A stretch of 64,000 nt of DNA from an uncultured Nocardioides sp. (GTDB lineage: Bacteria; Actinomycetota; Actinomycetes; Propionibacteriales; Nocardioidaceae), in assembly GCF_947489365.1 (NCBI RefSeq), contig NZ_CANLDB010000011.1:1-64000 (forward strand), given 5' to 3'. This document shows, in pieces, positions 7,776 to 14,790 of the stretch. Under the pieces are notes generated by a model. The model saw only the letters and a program-made list of their open reading frames with translations, did no database searches and was not told where the DNA came from. Position 1 is the stretch's first letter. Every line of letters starts with the position of its first letter. Position numbers and translations under genes: made by a program.

Positions 7776-8225
7776 TCAGAGCGGACGCAGGCCCTGACCG
7801 CGCCGGAGGTGCTCCTGCAGCTCCCGGACGAACTGCTCGCGGTCCACCGTCAGCAGGGTCACCGGGATGGTGCTGGAGCGACCGTCACGCAGTCGCACGA
7901 CGACGCACGGCGTACCCCCCACGGTGGCGGTCACGGCGTCCTCGACGTCCTTCCAGCGCGCCCGGTCGGTGCCGACCCCGCGGACGAAGCGGACGACGTA
8001 CCCCTCGTCGGTGACGCGGAGGACCCAGCCGGTGCGGGCGACGAACCAGGCGGTGCCGCTGACGGTCAGCAGCGCGCCGAGCGCGACGACGAGGAGGGTC
8101 CACGTGGGCAGGTCGAGGGCGGCGACGACGACCGTCAGCACCAGGACGACGACGCCGAGCACGAGCAGCAGCCCGCCGACGACGCGAGCGACGACCCGCG
8201 GGGAGAGTCGGTAGTCCGTACGCAC
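7776..8225 (-). CDS. Small membrane protein with PH-like domain
   Basis: A 149-residue protein starting at a GTG. Residues ~10-65 hold two closely spaced transmembrane helices (GGLLLVLGVVVLVLTV and WTLLVVALGALLTVSG), followed by a cytosolic ~80-residue beta-rich domain with the layout of a bacterial PH-like module (GWVLRVTDEGYVVRFV, RWKDVEDA, VVRLRDGRS). Such proteins are common in actinobacteria and have no assigned function. It lies between two tRNA-Ser genes and is probably monocistronic. Confidence 0.7.
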   Translation of the reverse strand: MRTDYRLSPRVVARVVGGLLLVLGVVVLVLTVVVAALDLPTWTLLVVALGALLTVSGTAWFVARTGWVLRVTDEGYVVRFVRGVGTDRARWKDVEDAVTATVGGTPCVVVRLRDGRSSTIPVTLLTVDREQFVRELQEHLRRGQGLRPL

Positions 8226-8275
8226 ACCCCTAGGATCGCAGGCGAGCGGACCCCGGCAGCGCCCGGGACCGCGCT

Positions 8276-8364
8276 GGAGGGGTGCCCGAGCGGCCTAAGG
8301 GAACCGCCTTGAAAGCGGTCGTCGGCAGTGATGTCGACCGCGGGTTCGAATCCCGCCCCCTCTG
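8276..8364 (+). tRNA. tRNA-Ser (anticodon TGA)
   Basis: Class II tRNA of 89 nt with a long variable arm. Acceptor GGAGGGG pairs with CCCCTCT (first pair G-U), anticodon stem ACCGC/GCGGT carries loop CTTGAAA, anticodon TGA, T-arm GCGGG-TTCGAAT-CCCGC. It reads UCN codons. Discriminator G, no encoded CCA. Confidence 0.96.
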
Positions 8365-8365
8365 C

Positions 8366-8410
8366 GATCCACAGCCGAGTGCGAGGAACGAGCACTCGGC
8401 GTGGTGGATC
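8366..8410 (+). terminator. Terminator of tRNA-Ser(TGA), GAGGAACGA-loop hairpin
   Basis: Outer arms GATCCAC/GTGGATC and inner arms GCCGAGTGC/GCACTCGGC enclose loop GAGGAACGA. It begins two bases after the tRNA and should end its transcript. The same nine-base loop recurs in two further hairpins downstream. Confidence 0.75.
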
Positions 8411-8424
8411 GAGTCGAGCAGCCC

Positions 8425-8520
8425 CGCGCCCGAGGAACGAGGGCGCGACGGGCGTGTCGAGACACCGGGGCCGCACCCGCCATCGCTGGCTGAGCCGTCG
8501 CCGAGGAACGAGTCCGCGGC
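8425..8520 (+). repeat. Further hairpins with constant loop GAGGAACGA
   Basis: A second hairpin CGCGCCC-GAGGAACGA-GGGCGCG (8425-8447) is perfect, and a third, partly decayed (loop at 8503-8511, stem bases 7 of 9), follows. Stems differ in sequence from the first hairpin but keep complementarity, while the loop is invariant, the pattern expected of a selected RNA fold or structured mobile repeat. Confidence 0.6.
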
Positions 8521-8532
8521 GTCGTCCGATCG

Positions 8533-8799
8533 GGCCGACTCGGCGCCCCCAGGAGGTGCGCTCAGGCCGACTCGGCGCCCCCAGGAGGTGCGCTCGGGCC
8601 GACTCGGCGCCCCCAGGAGGTGCGCTCGGGCCGACTCGGCGCCCCCAGGAGGTGCGCTCAGGCCGACTCGGCGCCCCCAGGAGGTGCGCTCAGGCCGACT
8701 CGGCGCCCCCACGAGGTGCGCTCGGGCCGACTCGGCGCCCCCACGAGGTGCGCTCGGGCCGACTCGGCGCCCCCACGAGGTGCGCTCGGGCCGACTCGG
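8533..8799. repeat. Eight-copy 32-bp tandem repeat array
   Basis: Units begin at 8533, 8565, 8597, 8629, 8661, 8693, 8725 and 8757, with a truncated ninth at 8789. Each starts GGCCGACTCGGCGCCCCCA and ends GAGGTGCGCTC plus A or G. The first five carry AGGAGG, the last three ACGAGG, so copies spread by local duplication. There are no variable spacers, so it is not CRISPR. It fills the gap between tRNA-Ser and the convergent biotinyl-protein gene and stops one base before that gene's stop codon. Confidence 0.95.
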
Positions 8800-8800
8800 C

Positions 8801-9028
8801 TCAGCCCAGGACGACGAGGATGTCGCCCTCCTGGACGACGTCGCCGGGGTCGACCTTGATGTCGCGGACGACGCCGGCCCGCTCGACGACGACGGGGATC
8901 TCCATCTTCATCGACTCGAGCAGCACGACGGAGTCACCCGGGGCGACGGTGTCGCCGATCGCGACCTCGACGGCCATCACGTTGGCCACCATCTCCGCGG
9001 TGATCGCCTCGAGCTTCTCGCGTGCCAT
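8801..9028 (-). CDS. Biotin/lipoyl carrier protein, TB7.3-like
   Basis: A 75-residue stand-alone biotinyl domain. The biotinylation motif E-S-M-K-M-E at ~38-43 contains the acceptor Lys, and the two half-repeats of the hammerhead fold are visible (VANVMAVEVAIGDTVAPGDS and VVRDIKVDPGDVVQEGDI). Length and sequence match the mycobacterial biotinylated protein TB7.3, whose partner is unsettled. Start supported by TAGGTT six bases upstream of the ATG (leaderless). The next upstream gene on this strand is a membrane protein 27 bases away. Confidence 0.9.
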   Translation of the reverse strand: MAREKLEAITAEMVANVMAVEVAIGDTVAPGDSVVLLESMKMEIPVVVERAGVVRDIKVDPGDVVQEGDILVVLG

Positions 9029-9055
9029 GGCCGCAACCTACCCCCGCCGGAGGCG

Positions 9056-10108
9056 CTAGAGCAGCGCGCGGGTGCGGGAGGGCTCGGGGCGTCGGGCGGA
9101 CGCCTCCTCCTCGCGCCGGGCACGGGCGCCCCGGGGCCCGGTGAGGGCGAGGTCGACGCGGATCACGACGTACCCGAGGGCCAGCCCGAGCACGAGGCCG
9201 TAGCCGAACGACAGCACCACCTCGAGCAGGGAGGCGGCCGGGTTGACCAGGCCGTGGGCCAGGGGCAGCAGGGCGGCGACGCCGAAGGCGCAGACCCACC
9301 AGCCCTGGCGGCGACGGGCGCGCATGTGGCAGCCCCAGACCAGGGCGGGGATGCCGATGAACGCCTGGGTGGGGCGCGGGACGGCGCCGAGGGTGGCGCG
9401 GACGTCGCTGACAGACGACAGCACCGACTCGACGAGGCCGGGCGACCCGTAGGAGCGGAGGAGCTCGGCGTACGTGAGGGCGACGGCGAGCAGCGCCGCT
9501 CCCCCGAGGACGACGACGAGGCCACGGCGGCCGAGCCCGTGCAGACCGGCTCCGAGGCGCCAGACGACCGCGAAGGACGCGGCGAGCGCGATGGTGAGGG
9601 TGGCGTACTCGAACCGCGCGAGGCGGACGACGGGCTCGAAGCCGAGACTGGCCATGGCTCCCACGGCGCCGACGACGGAGGCGATGAGCACCTCCCGGAC
9701 CGCCACCCGGAAGCGCCGGGCGGGGACCGTCACCATCACCCCCAGCACGGCGGCCACGCTGCAGGTCAGGACCGCGGCACCGGTGCGCAGCTCGTCGAGG
9801 TCGGTGACGACGGCCGCCGTCCCGAGGATCGCGGCGAGCCCGCCGAACAGCACGGGCCGACCACCGGTGCGGGCCGCGAGCGACCAGCTGAAGGCGCTGG
9901 CGACCACGACGGACCCGACGTCGGCGAGGACGCGGGGGCCGAGGTCGGCGGCGCGCAGGCCGAGCAGCACCACGCCGAGACCGACGAGGACGAACCAGGC
10001 GACGACCGGCAGCCGGCTCGCGCCCAGGGCCTCCACCCTGCCGCGCCACCGGGCCACCGGGCCCGGGGTCGGGATCGCCGCGCGGCGACGCCCGGAGGTC
10101 TGCGACAT
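9056..10108 (-). CDS. Polytopic membrane protein of unknown function
   Basis: A 350-residue protein with about nine hydrophobic helices from residue ~35 to ~320 (for example VVAWFVLVGLGVVLLGL and LLEVVLSFGYGLVLGLALGY) and a basic C-terminal tail. No transporter or enzyme signature was recognised. ATG at 10108 is preceded at seven bases by TAACGT, a leaderless promoter box that overlaps the stop codon of the upstream nitrilase-family gene. It may be co-expressed with the biotinyl protein. Confidence 0.7.
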   Translation of the reverse strand: MSQTSGRRRAAIPTPGPVARWRGRVEALGASRLPVVAWFVLVGLGVVLLGLRAADLGPRVLADVGSVVVASAFSWSLAARTGGRPVLFGGLAAILGTAAVVTDLDELRTGAAVLTCSVAAVLGVMVTVPARRFRVAVREVLIASVVGAVGAMASLGFEPVVRLARFEYATLTIALAASFAVVWRLGAGLHGLGRRGLVVVLGGAALLAVALTYAELLRSYGSPGLVESVLSSVSDVRATLGAVPRPTQAFIGIPALVWGCHMRARRRQGWWVCAFGVAALLPLAHGLVNPAASLLEVVLSFGYGLVLGLALGYVVIRVDLALTGPRGARARREEEASARRPEPSRTRALL

Positions 10109-10118
10109 CGGAGGAACG

Positions 10119-10922
10119 TTACAACCGGCGGTTCGCCAGCGACGGGTTGGTCCCGCGGGCCTCGAGGAGCACCGCGCGGTCGAGGACGGCGTCCACGCGG
10201 CCCGCCTCGTCGCCCGCCTCGCCGAGCAAGCGGCCCATCGGGTCGAGCACCATCGAGTGCCCGGTGTAGCGCGGCGCCGGCTGGGCGGCGGCCACCACGA
10301 ACACGGTGTTCTCGATGGCCCGCGCGGCCAGCAGGGTGCGCCAGTGCTCGAGCTTCCCGGGCCCGGCCAGCCAGGCCGCGGGGAGGACGAGCACCTCGGC
10401 GCCGGCGTCCACCAGCATCCGGGCGTGCTCGGGGAAGCGCAGGTCGTAGCAGGTCATCAGGCCCAGCACGAAGCCGTTCACCTCGACGGTCGTGACGGGA
10501 CTCGTCGGCCCGGGGCTCAGCCGGTCCGACTCGCGGTAGCCGAAGGAGTCGTACAGGTGGATCTTCCGGTACGACGCCCGCTCGCCGCCCGGACCCGCGA
10601 CCGCGAGGGTGTTCCACGGCCGGGCCGGGTCGTCGGAGGTCTCGAACATGCCCGCCACGACCGTGGTCGAGCGCTCCTGCGCGACCCGCTCGACGGCGGC
10701 CGCGAAGGGTCCGGGCTCGCCGTCGGCGCCCCACACGGTCTCGGCGTGGGCGGACACGTCGGAGCCGGCCTTGCCGAAGTCGCGGGCGAACGCCTCGGGC
10801 CACACGACGAGGTCGGTGCCGGCGGGGACGTCGGCCGCGGTGGCGGCCAGGAGCTCCCGGTTGCCCGCGGGCTCGAGGCCGGAGGCGGCCTGGACCAGGC
10901 TGACGCGCAGCTGCTCGCTCAT
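10119..10922 (-). CDS. Nitrilase-superfamily C-N hydrolase
   Basis: This 267-residue protein has the complete Glu-Lys-Cys triad of the carbon-nitrogen hydrolase superfamily: E43 in VVWPEAF, K120 in YRKIHLYDSFGY and C158 in TCYDLRFPE. The last two contexts are closest to Nit1/Nit2 omega-amidases and deaminated-glutathione amidases, metabolite-repair enzymes, though the substrate cannot be fixed from sequence. ATG at 10922 is 25 bases from the divergent MobA-GNAT gene, so the two share a promoter region. Confidence 0.88.
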   Translation of the reverse strand: MSEQLRVSLVQAASGLEPAGNRELLAATAADVPAGTDLVVWPEAFARDFGKAGSDVSAHAETVWGADGEPGPFAAAVERVAQERSTTVVAGMFETSDDPARPWNTLAVAGPGGERASYRKIHLYDSFGYRESDRLSPGPTSPVTTVEVNGFVLGLMTCYDLRFPEHARMLVDAGAEVLVLPAAWLAGPGKLEHWRTLLAARAIENTVFVVAAAQPAPRYTGHSMVLDPMGRLLGEAGDEAGRVDAVLDRAVLLEARGTNPSLANRRL

Positions 10923-10947
10923 CGCCCCAGCCTGCCAGGATCGAGCC

Positions 10948-12018
10948 GTGAGCACACTCGGCGCGATCGTCCTCACCGGCGGGGGCGCCCGCCGGCTCGG
11001 CGGCACCCCCAAGGCCGCGCTCCGCCGCGGCGACGTCACCCTCCTCGACCTCGCGCTCGCGGCGGTGTCCGACGCCGACGAGGTCGTCGTCGTCGGCGAC
11101 GCCGTCCCCGAGCGGCCCGCGCTCCGCACCGTGCGTGAGGACCCGCCTGGTGGCGGACCGGGGGCGGGGATCCTGGCGGGGCTCGACGCCGTGCCCGGCG
11201 TCAACGCGGTGGTGGTGCTCGCGGTGGACATGCCCGGCGTGACCCGGGCGACCCTCGGTCGGCTCCGGGAGGCGGCGGAGGGTGGGGACGGCGCCGTCCT
11301 GCTCGGTGCCGACCGACGCCGCCAGCTCGCGATGGTCCTGGACGCCGCCCGGCTGCGCGACGCCCGACCGCCCGGCCCGGCCGAGGGCCTCCCGGTCCAC
11401 CGGCTGCTGGCGGGGCTCGACCTCGCCGAGGTCGAGCCCGAGGACGACGAGGGCGTCGACGTCGACACCCCCGCCGACCTCGCCGCGGTCCGCGGCATCC
11501 GCCTCGACGACATCGGCGCCGAGGACTGGCAGCGGTGGGCCGTCCTGCGGCTGGCGGCCCTGGCCGACGCGCCGGAGGCCTTCGGGTCCCGCCACGCCGA
11601 CTGGGTCGACGCCGACGAGCGCCGGTGGCGCACCCGGTTCGACACGCCCCGCGCGACGTTCCGGCTCGCGGTGCTCGACGGGCGCGACGTCGGCATGGTC
11701 GCCGTCCAGCCCGGGCACCCCGACGACCCCGCCTCCAGCGGCTGGTGGCTGATCTCGATGTGGGTCGCCCCCGACGCGCGGGGGCGCGGCGTCACGGACG
11801 CGCTCGTCGAGGACGTCGCCTCCTGGACCGCCGCGCAGGGAGGCGACGCCCTGCTGCTGCACGTGCGGGAGCAGAACGGCCGCGCCCGGGCGGCGTACGA
11901 GCGTCTCGGGTTCCGGGCCGTCGAGGGGGGCACCGGCAAGGTCGAGGACCCCGCCGCGCCCCCGGAGCTGCGCGAGCTCTTGATGCGGCGCGACCTCACC
12001 GTCGGCACCGCCACCTAG
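10948..12018 (+). CDS. MobA-like nucleotidyltransferase fused to GNAT acetyltransferase
   Basis: Starting at GTG 10948 the 356-residue product has two domains. Residues 1-~185 are an NTP-transferase of the MobA type: LTGGGARRLGG loop, Lys in TPKAAL, and the metal Asp in AVDMPGV. Residues ~187-350 are a GNAT acetyltransferase with the acetyl-CoA loop in WVAPDARGRGV and the AYERLGF end motif. MobA attaches GMP to molybdopterin; the target of the acetyltransferase is unknown. The frame is continuous and the domains are joined by a short segment, so this looks like a true fusion. Its TAG stop lies in the left end of an inverted-repeat element. Confidence 0.85.
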   Translation: MSTLGAIVLTGGGARRLGGTPKAALRRGDVTLLDLALAAVSDADEVVVVGDAVPERPALRTVREDPPGGGPGAGILAGLDAVPGVNAVVVLAVDMPGVTRATLGRLREAAEGGDGAVLLGADRRRQLAMVLDAARLRDARPPGPAEGLPVHRLLAGLDLAEVEPEDDEGVDVDTPADLAAVRGIRLDDIGAEDWQRWAVLRLAALADAPEAFGSRHADWVDADERRWRTRFDTPRATFRLAVLDGRDVGMVAVQPGHPDDPASSGWWLISMWVAPDARGRGVTDALVEDVASWTAAQGGDALLLHVREQNGRARAAYERLGFRAVEGGTGKVEDPAAPPELRELLMRRDLTVGTAT

Positions 12019-12183
12019 GGCATGTCTCTCACTGTCGTGGCCTGCTACGCGCCGCCCCACGGTTGCCTCGCGGCGTTCTCGTCAGTCGGCGGCCAACCCC
12101 GGGCCGCCTCCCTCCTCGGCCTTGCGAGGCAAACCGTGGGACGACGCTCGCGACGGGCCAGACAGTGAGAGACACGCCCTAGG
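12014..12183. repeat. 170-bp element with 23-bp terminal inverted repeats
   Basis: Terminal arms 12014-12036 and 12161-12183 match at 22 of 23 positions (CCTAGGGCATGTCTCTCAC inward). Inside, ACGGTT-GCCTCGC and GCGAGGCAAACCGT are also complementary, so the whole unit can fold back like a MITE. It contains no gene. The left end supplies the TAG stop of the MobA-GNAT gene and the right end most of the TAGGCT -10 box of the next gene. Confidence 0.75.
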
Positions 12184-12185
12184 CT
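12180..12185 (+). promoter_or_regulatory. -10 box (TAGGCT) of leaderless oxidoreductase gene
   Basis: TAGGCT ends seven bases before the ATG at 12193, the spacing for transcription starting at the first codon. Four of its six bases belong to the end of the inverted-repeat element. Confidence 0.6.
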
Positions 12186-12192
12186 GCCCACC

Positions 12193-13179
12193 ATGCGCGC
12201 AGTGGTGGTCGACGAGCCGGGTGGTCCCGAGGTCCTGAGGGTGGCCGACGACGTGCCGGAGCCCGAGGCGGGTCCGGGCGAGGTCCTGCTGGAGGTGCGC
12301 GCCACGGCGGTGAACCGCGCCGACACCCTGCAGCGCCGCGGCATGTACCCGCCGCCGCCCGGCGCCTCCGAGATCATCGGCCTGGAGTGCAGCGGCACGG
12401 TCGCCGCGCTCGGCGAGGGCGTGGAGCACCTGTCCGTCGGCGACGAGGTCTGCGCCCTGCTCGCCGGCGGCGGGTACGCCGAGCGCGTCGCCGTCCCCGC
12501 CGGCCAGGTCATGCCGGTCCCGGCCGGCATCGACCTCGTCACCGCCGCGGGCATCGCCGAGGTCAGCTGCACCGTGTGGTCGAACGTCTTCATGCGCGCG
12601 GGCCTGCAGGCCGGCGAGGTGCTGCTCGTCCACGGCGGGTCCGGCGGGATCGGCAGCTGCGCGATCCAGCTCGCCGCGGCGTACGACGCCCGCGTCGCGA
12701 CCACGGCGGGCGCGGCCAGCGCCGACTACTGCCGCGAGCTCGGCGCCGGCCTGGTCGTCGACTACCGCGAGGGCGACTTCGTGGCCGAGGTCAAGGAGTG
12801 GACCGACGGCCACGGCGCCGACGTCGTCCTGGACAACATGGGCGGCTCCTACCTGCCGCGCAACGTCGACGTCCTCGCCACCGAGGGCCGGGTCGTGGTC
12901 ATCGGGATGCAGGGCGGGGCGAAGGGCGAGCTCGACCTCTCGAAGCTCCTGCCGAAGCGGGGCGCCGTCCACGCCACCTCGCTGCGTGCGCGCCCGCCGG
13001 CGGAGAAGGCGGCGATCTGCGCGGCGGTCGTCGAGCACGTGTGGCCGCTGGTCAGCGACGGCCGCGTGAAGATCTTCGTCGAGGACGTCCTCGGCCTCGA
13101 CGACGTCGCCCGCGCCCACGAGCGCATGGAGTCCGGCGGCCACCGCGGCAAGATCGTCCTCGACGTGAGCGGTTCGTGA
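12193..13179 (+). CDS. NAD(P)H-quinone oxidoreductase, PIG3 family
   Basis: A 328-residue zinc-free medium-chain dehydrogenase/reductase. N-terminal GroES-like domain with AVNRADTLQRRGMYPPPPG, typical of PIG3/quinone oxidoreductases, then a Rossmann domain with the NADPH loop in VHGGSGGIGSCAIQ (~145-160). It lacks the Cys/His zinc ligands of alcohol dehydrogenases. Probable role: one- or two-electron reduction of quinones in the cytoplasm. It is followed 19 bases later by bpa, which has its own leaderless-type promoter box. Confidence 0.9.
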   Translation: MRAVVVDEPGGPEVLRVADDVPEPEAGPGEVLLEVRATAVNRADTLQRRGMYPPPPGASEIIGLECSGTVAALGEGVEHLSVGDEVCALLAGGGYAERVAVPAGQVMPVPAGIDLVTAAGIAEVSCTVWSNVFMRAGLQAGEVLLVHGGSGGIGSCAIQLAAAYDARVATTAGAASADYCRELGAGLVVDYREGDFVAEVKEWTDGHGADVVLDNMGGSYLPRNVDVLATEGRVVVIGMQGGAKGELDLSKLLPKRGAVHATSLRARPPAEKAAICAAVVEHVWPLVSDGRVKIFVEDVLGLDDVARAHERMESGGHRGKIVLDVSGS

Positions 13180-13198
13180 CGGCCCCTACGCTGGAGGC

Positions 13199-13828
13199 AT
13201 GAGCGAGCAGCAGTCGGACCAGCCCGGAGGTCAGGACCAGGTCGTGATCATCGGCCCGGACGGCCAGCCGGTCGGCACCGTGCCCGCGGGCGCCCTGGCC
13301 GCGATGGCCGGCGGCGGTGGTGACGGGGACGGCGACGAGGACGGCGAGCGCAACCTCGCGGACCTCGTCGAGCAGCCCGCGAAGGTCCTGCGCATCGGCG
13401 GGATGATCCGCCAGCTGCTCGAGGAGGTGAAGGCGGCCCCGCTCGACGAGGCCAGCCGCGCCCGCCTCAAGGAGATCCACCAGTCCTCGATCACCGAGCT
13501 CGAGGCCGGTCTCGCCCCCGAGCTGGTCGAGGAGCTGCAGCGCCTGTCGCTGCCCTTCGCCGAGGGCACCCCCAGCGAGGGGGAGCTCCGCATCGCCCAG
13601 GCGCAGCTGGTCGGCTGGCTGGAGGGCCTCTTCCACGGCATCCAGACCGCGATCTACGCCCAGCAGATGGCCGCGCGCGCCCAGCTCGAGCAGATGCGGC
13701 GCGCCCTCCCGCCCGGCGCCGTCCCCGGTGGCCCCCAGGGCATGCCCCCGCAGGGGCAGCCGGGTGCGCAGGGACAGCCCGGCCAGGGCGGTCAGCAGGG
13801 CCCCGGCTCGGGGGGCATGTACCTCTGA
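13199..13828 (+). CDS. bpa: Bacterial proteasome activator Bpa
   Basis: 209 residues. After a disordered Gly/Asp-rich N-terminus, residues ~50-165 form the helical core (DLVEQPAKVLRIGGMIRQLL, SSITELEAGLAPELVEEL, QLVGWLEGLFHGIQTAIYAQ) characteristic of Bpa/PafE, which forms a dodecameric ring that opens the 20S proteasome gate independently of ATP. A Gly/Pro/Gln-rich tail ends in Met-Tyr-Leu, fitting the hydrophobic-Tyr-any residue motif that docks into the proteasome. Presence implies a 20S proteasome elsewhere in the genome. TACGCT lies six bases before the ATG. Confidence 0.93.
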   Translation: MSEQQSDQPGGQDQVVIIGPDGQPVGTVPAGALAAMAGGGGDGDGDEDGERNLADLVEQPAKVLRIGGMIRQLLEEVKAAPLDEASRARLKEIHQSSITELEAGLAPELVEELQRLSLPFAEGTPSEGELRIAQAQLVGWLEGLFHGIQTAIYAQQMAARAQLEQMRRALPPGAVPGGPQGMPPQGQPGAQGQPGQGGQQGPGSGGMYL

Positions 13829-13887
13829 GCGCGGGCACCGCCCGGCCCGGCGGTGGTGGGCGCCGCCTCCCCTGGGTACGGCAGGGG

Positions 13888-14790
13888 GTGAGCAGCACCC
13901 TGACCCGCCGGGGCGACCAGGTCGCCGCGGCCACCGCGACGTACGACGCCGTCGCCGAGGCGAGCGCCGCCCTGGTCATCGACTCCTTCTCCAGCTCCTT
14001 CGGGATGGCCAGTCGTCTGCTGGGCCCGTCGGTGCGGGGCGAGGTCCGCACGATCTACGCGTTGGTCCGGGTGGCCGACGAGGTGGTCGACGTCCCGGTC
14101 CCGCCGGAGGGCCGCGCCCGGCAGCGGGCGTCGCTCGACGCGCTGGAGGCCGAGGTCGGCGAGGCCATGACCCACGGCTCCAGCGCCAACCTCGTCGTCC
14201 ACGCGTTCGCCCGGACGGCCCGCCGCTGCGGCATCACGCCCGACCTGGTCACCCCGTTCTTCGCCTCGATGCGCACCGACCTCGACCGGCGCGTCCACGA
14301 CGAGGCGAGCCTGGCGACGTACGTCCACGGCTCCGCGGAGGTCGTCGGCCTGATGTGCCTGCGGGCCTTCCTCGCCGCCGAGCCCGCCCGCGACCGCCGG
14401 TACGACGCCCTCGCCCCCGGCGCCTCCCGGCTGGGCGCGGCCTTCCAGACGGTCAACTTCGTGCGTGACCTCGCCGAGGACACCGCCGAGCTCGGCCGCT
14501 CCTACCTCCCCGGCCTCGAGCCCGAGGGCGACCCCGCCCACCAGGACCCCGCACGCGACCGCTGGCTCGACGAGGTCGACGCCGACCTCGCGGCCGCGGC
14601 CGAGGTCGTCCCCGCCCTGCCCCGCAACAGCCGCGTCGCCGTGTGCGCCGCGCACGACCTGTTCGGCGAGCTGTCCCGCCGGCTCCGCGCGGTCCCCGTG
14701 ACCGAGCTGAGACGCCGCCGGGTCAGCGTGCCGACGACCACCAAGGCCCGCGTCGTCGCGCGCGCCGTCGCCCGAGGAGGACGCCCGTGA
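13888..14790 (+). CDS. crtB: Phytoene synthase
   Basis: This 300-residue protein condenses two geranylgeranyl diphosphates to phytoene, the entry to carotenoid synthesis. The first Asp-rich motif is D-E-V-V-D at residues 64-68, and the second lies in VNFVRDLAEDTAELGR around 190-205. The GTG start at 13888 follows a G-rich ribosome-binding site. The stop overlaps the crtI start in GTGA, so the two are translationally coupled. Confidence 0.95.
   Translation: MSSTLTRRGDQVAAATATYDAVAEASAALVIDSFSSSFGMASRLLGPSVRGEVRTIYALVRVADEVVDVPVPPEGRARQRASLDALEAEVGEAMTHGSSANLVVHAFARTARRCGITPDLVTPFFASMRTDLDRRVHDEASLATYVHGSAEVVGLMCLRAFLAAEPARDRRYDALAPGASRLGAAFQTVNFVRDLAEDTAELGRSYLPGLEPEGDPAHQDPARDRWLDEVDADLAAAAEVVPALPRNSRVAVCAAHDLFGELSRRLRAVPVTELRRRRVSVPTTTKARVVARAVARGGRP

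Noticed and set aside
8533..8799. CRISPR array
   Set aside because: The 32-bp units are directly adjacent with no variable spacers, and no cas gene is present.
8282..10495. Long plus-strand reading frame through the repeats and over the biotinyl, membrane and nitrilase genes
   Set aside because: It starts inside a tRNA gene, runs through tandem repeats and lies antisense to three recognisable genes.
12014..12183. Simple terminator between MobA-GNAT and the oxidoreductase
   Set aside because: The arms are at the ends of a 170-bp unit with further internal complementarity, and overlap a stop codon and a -10 box, which is more like an inserted element than a terminator.
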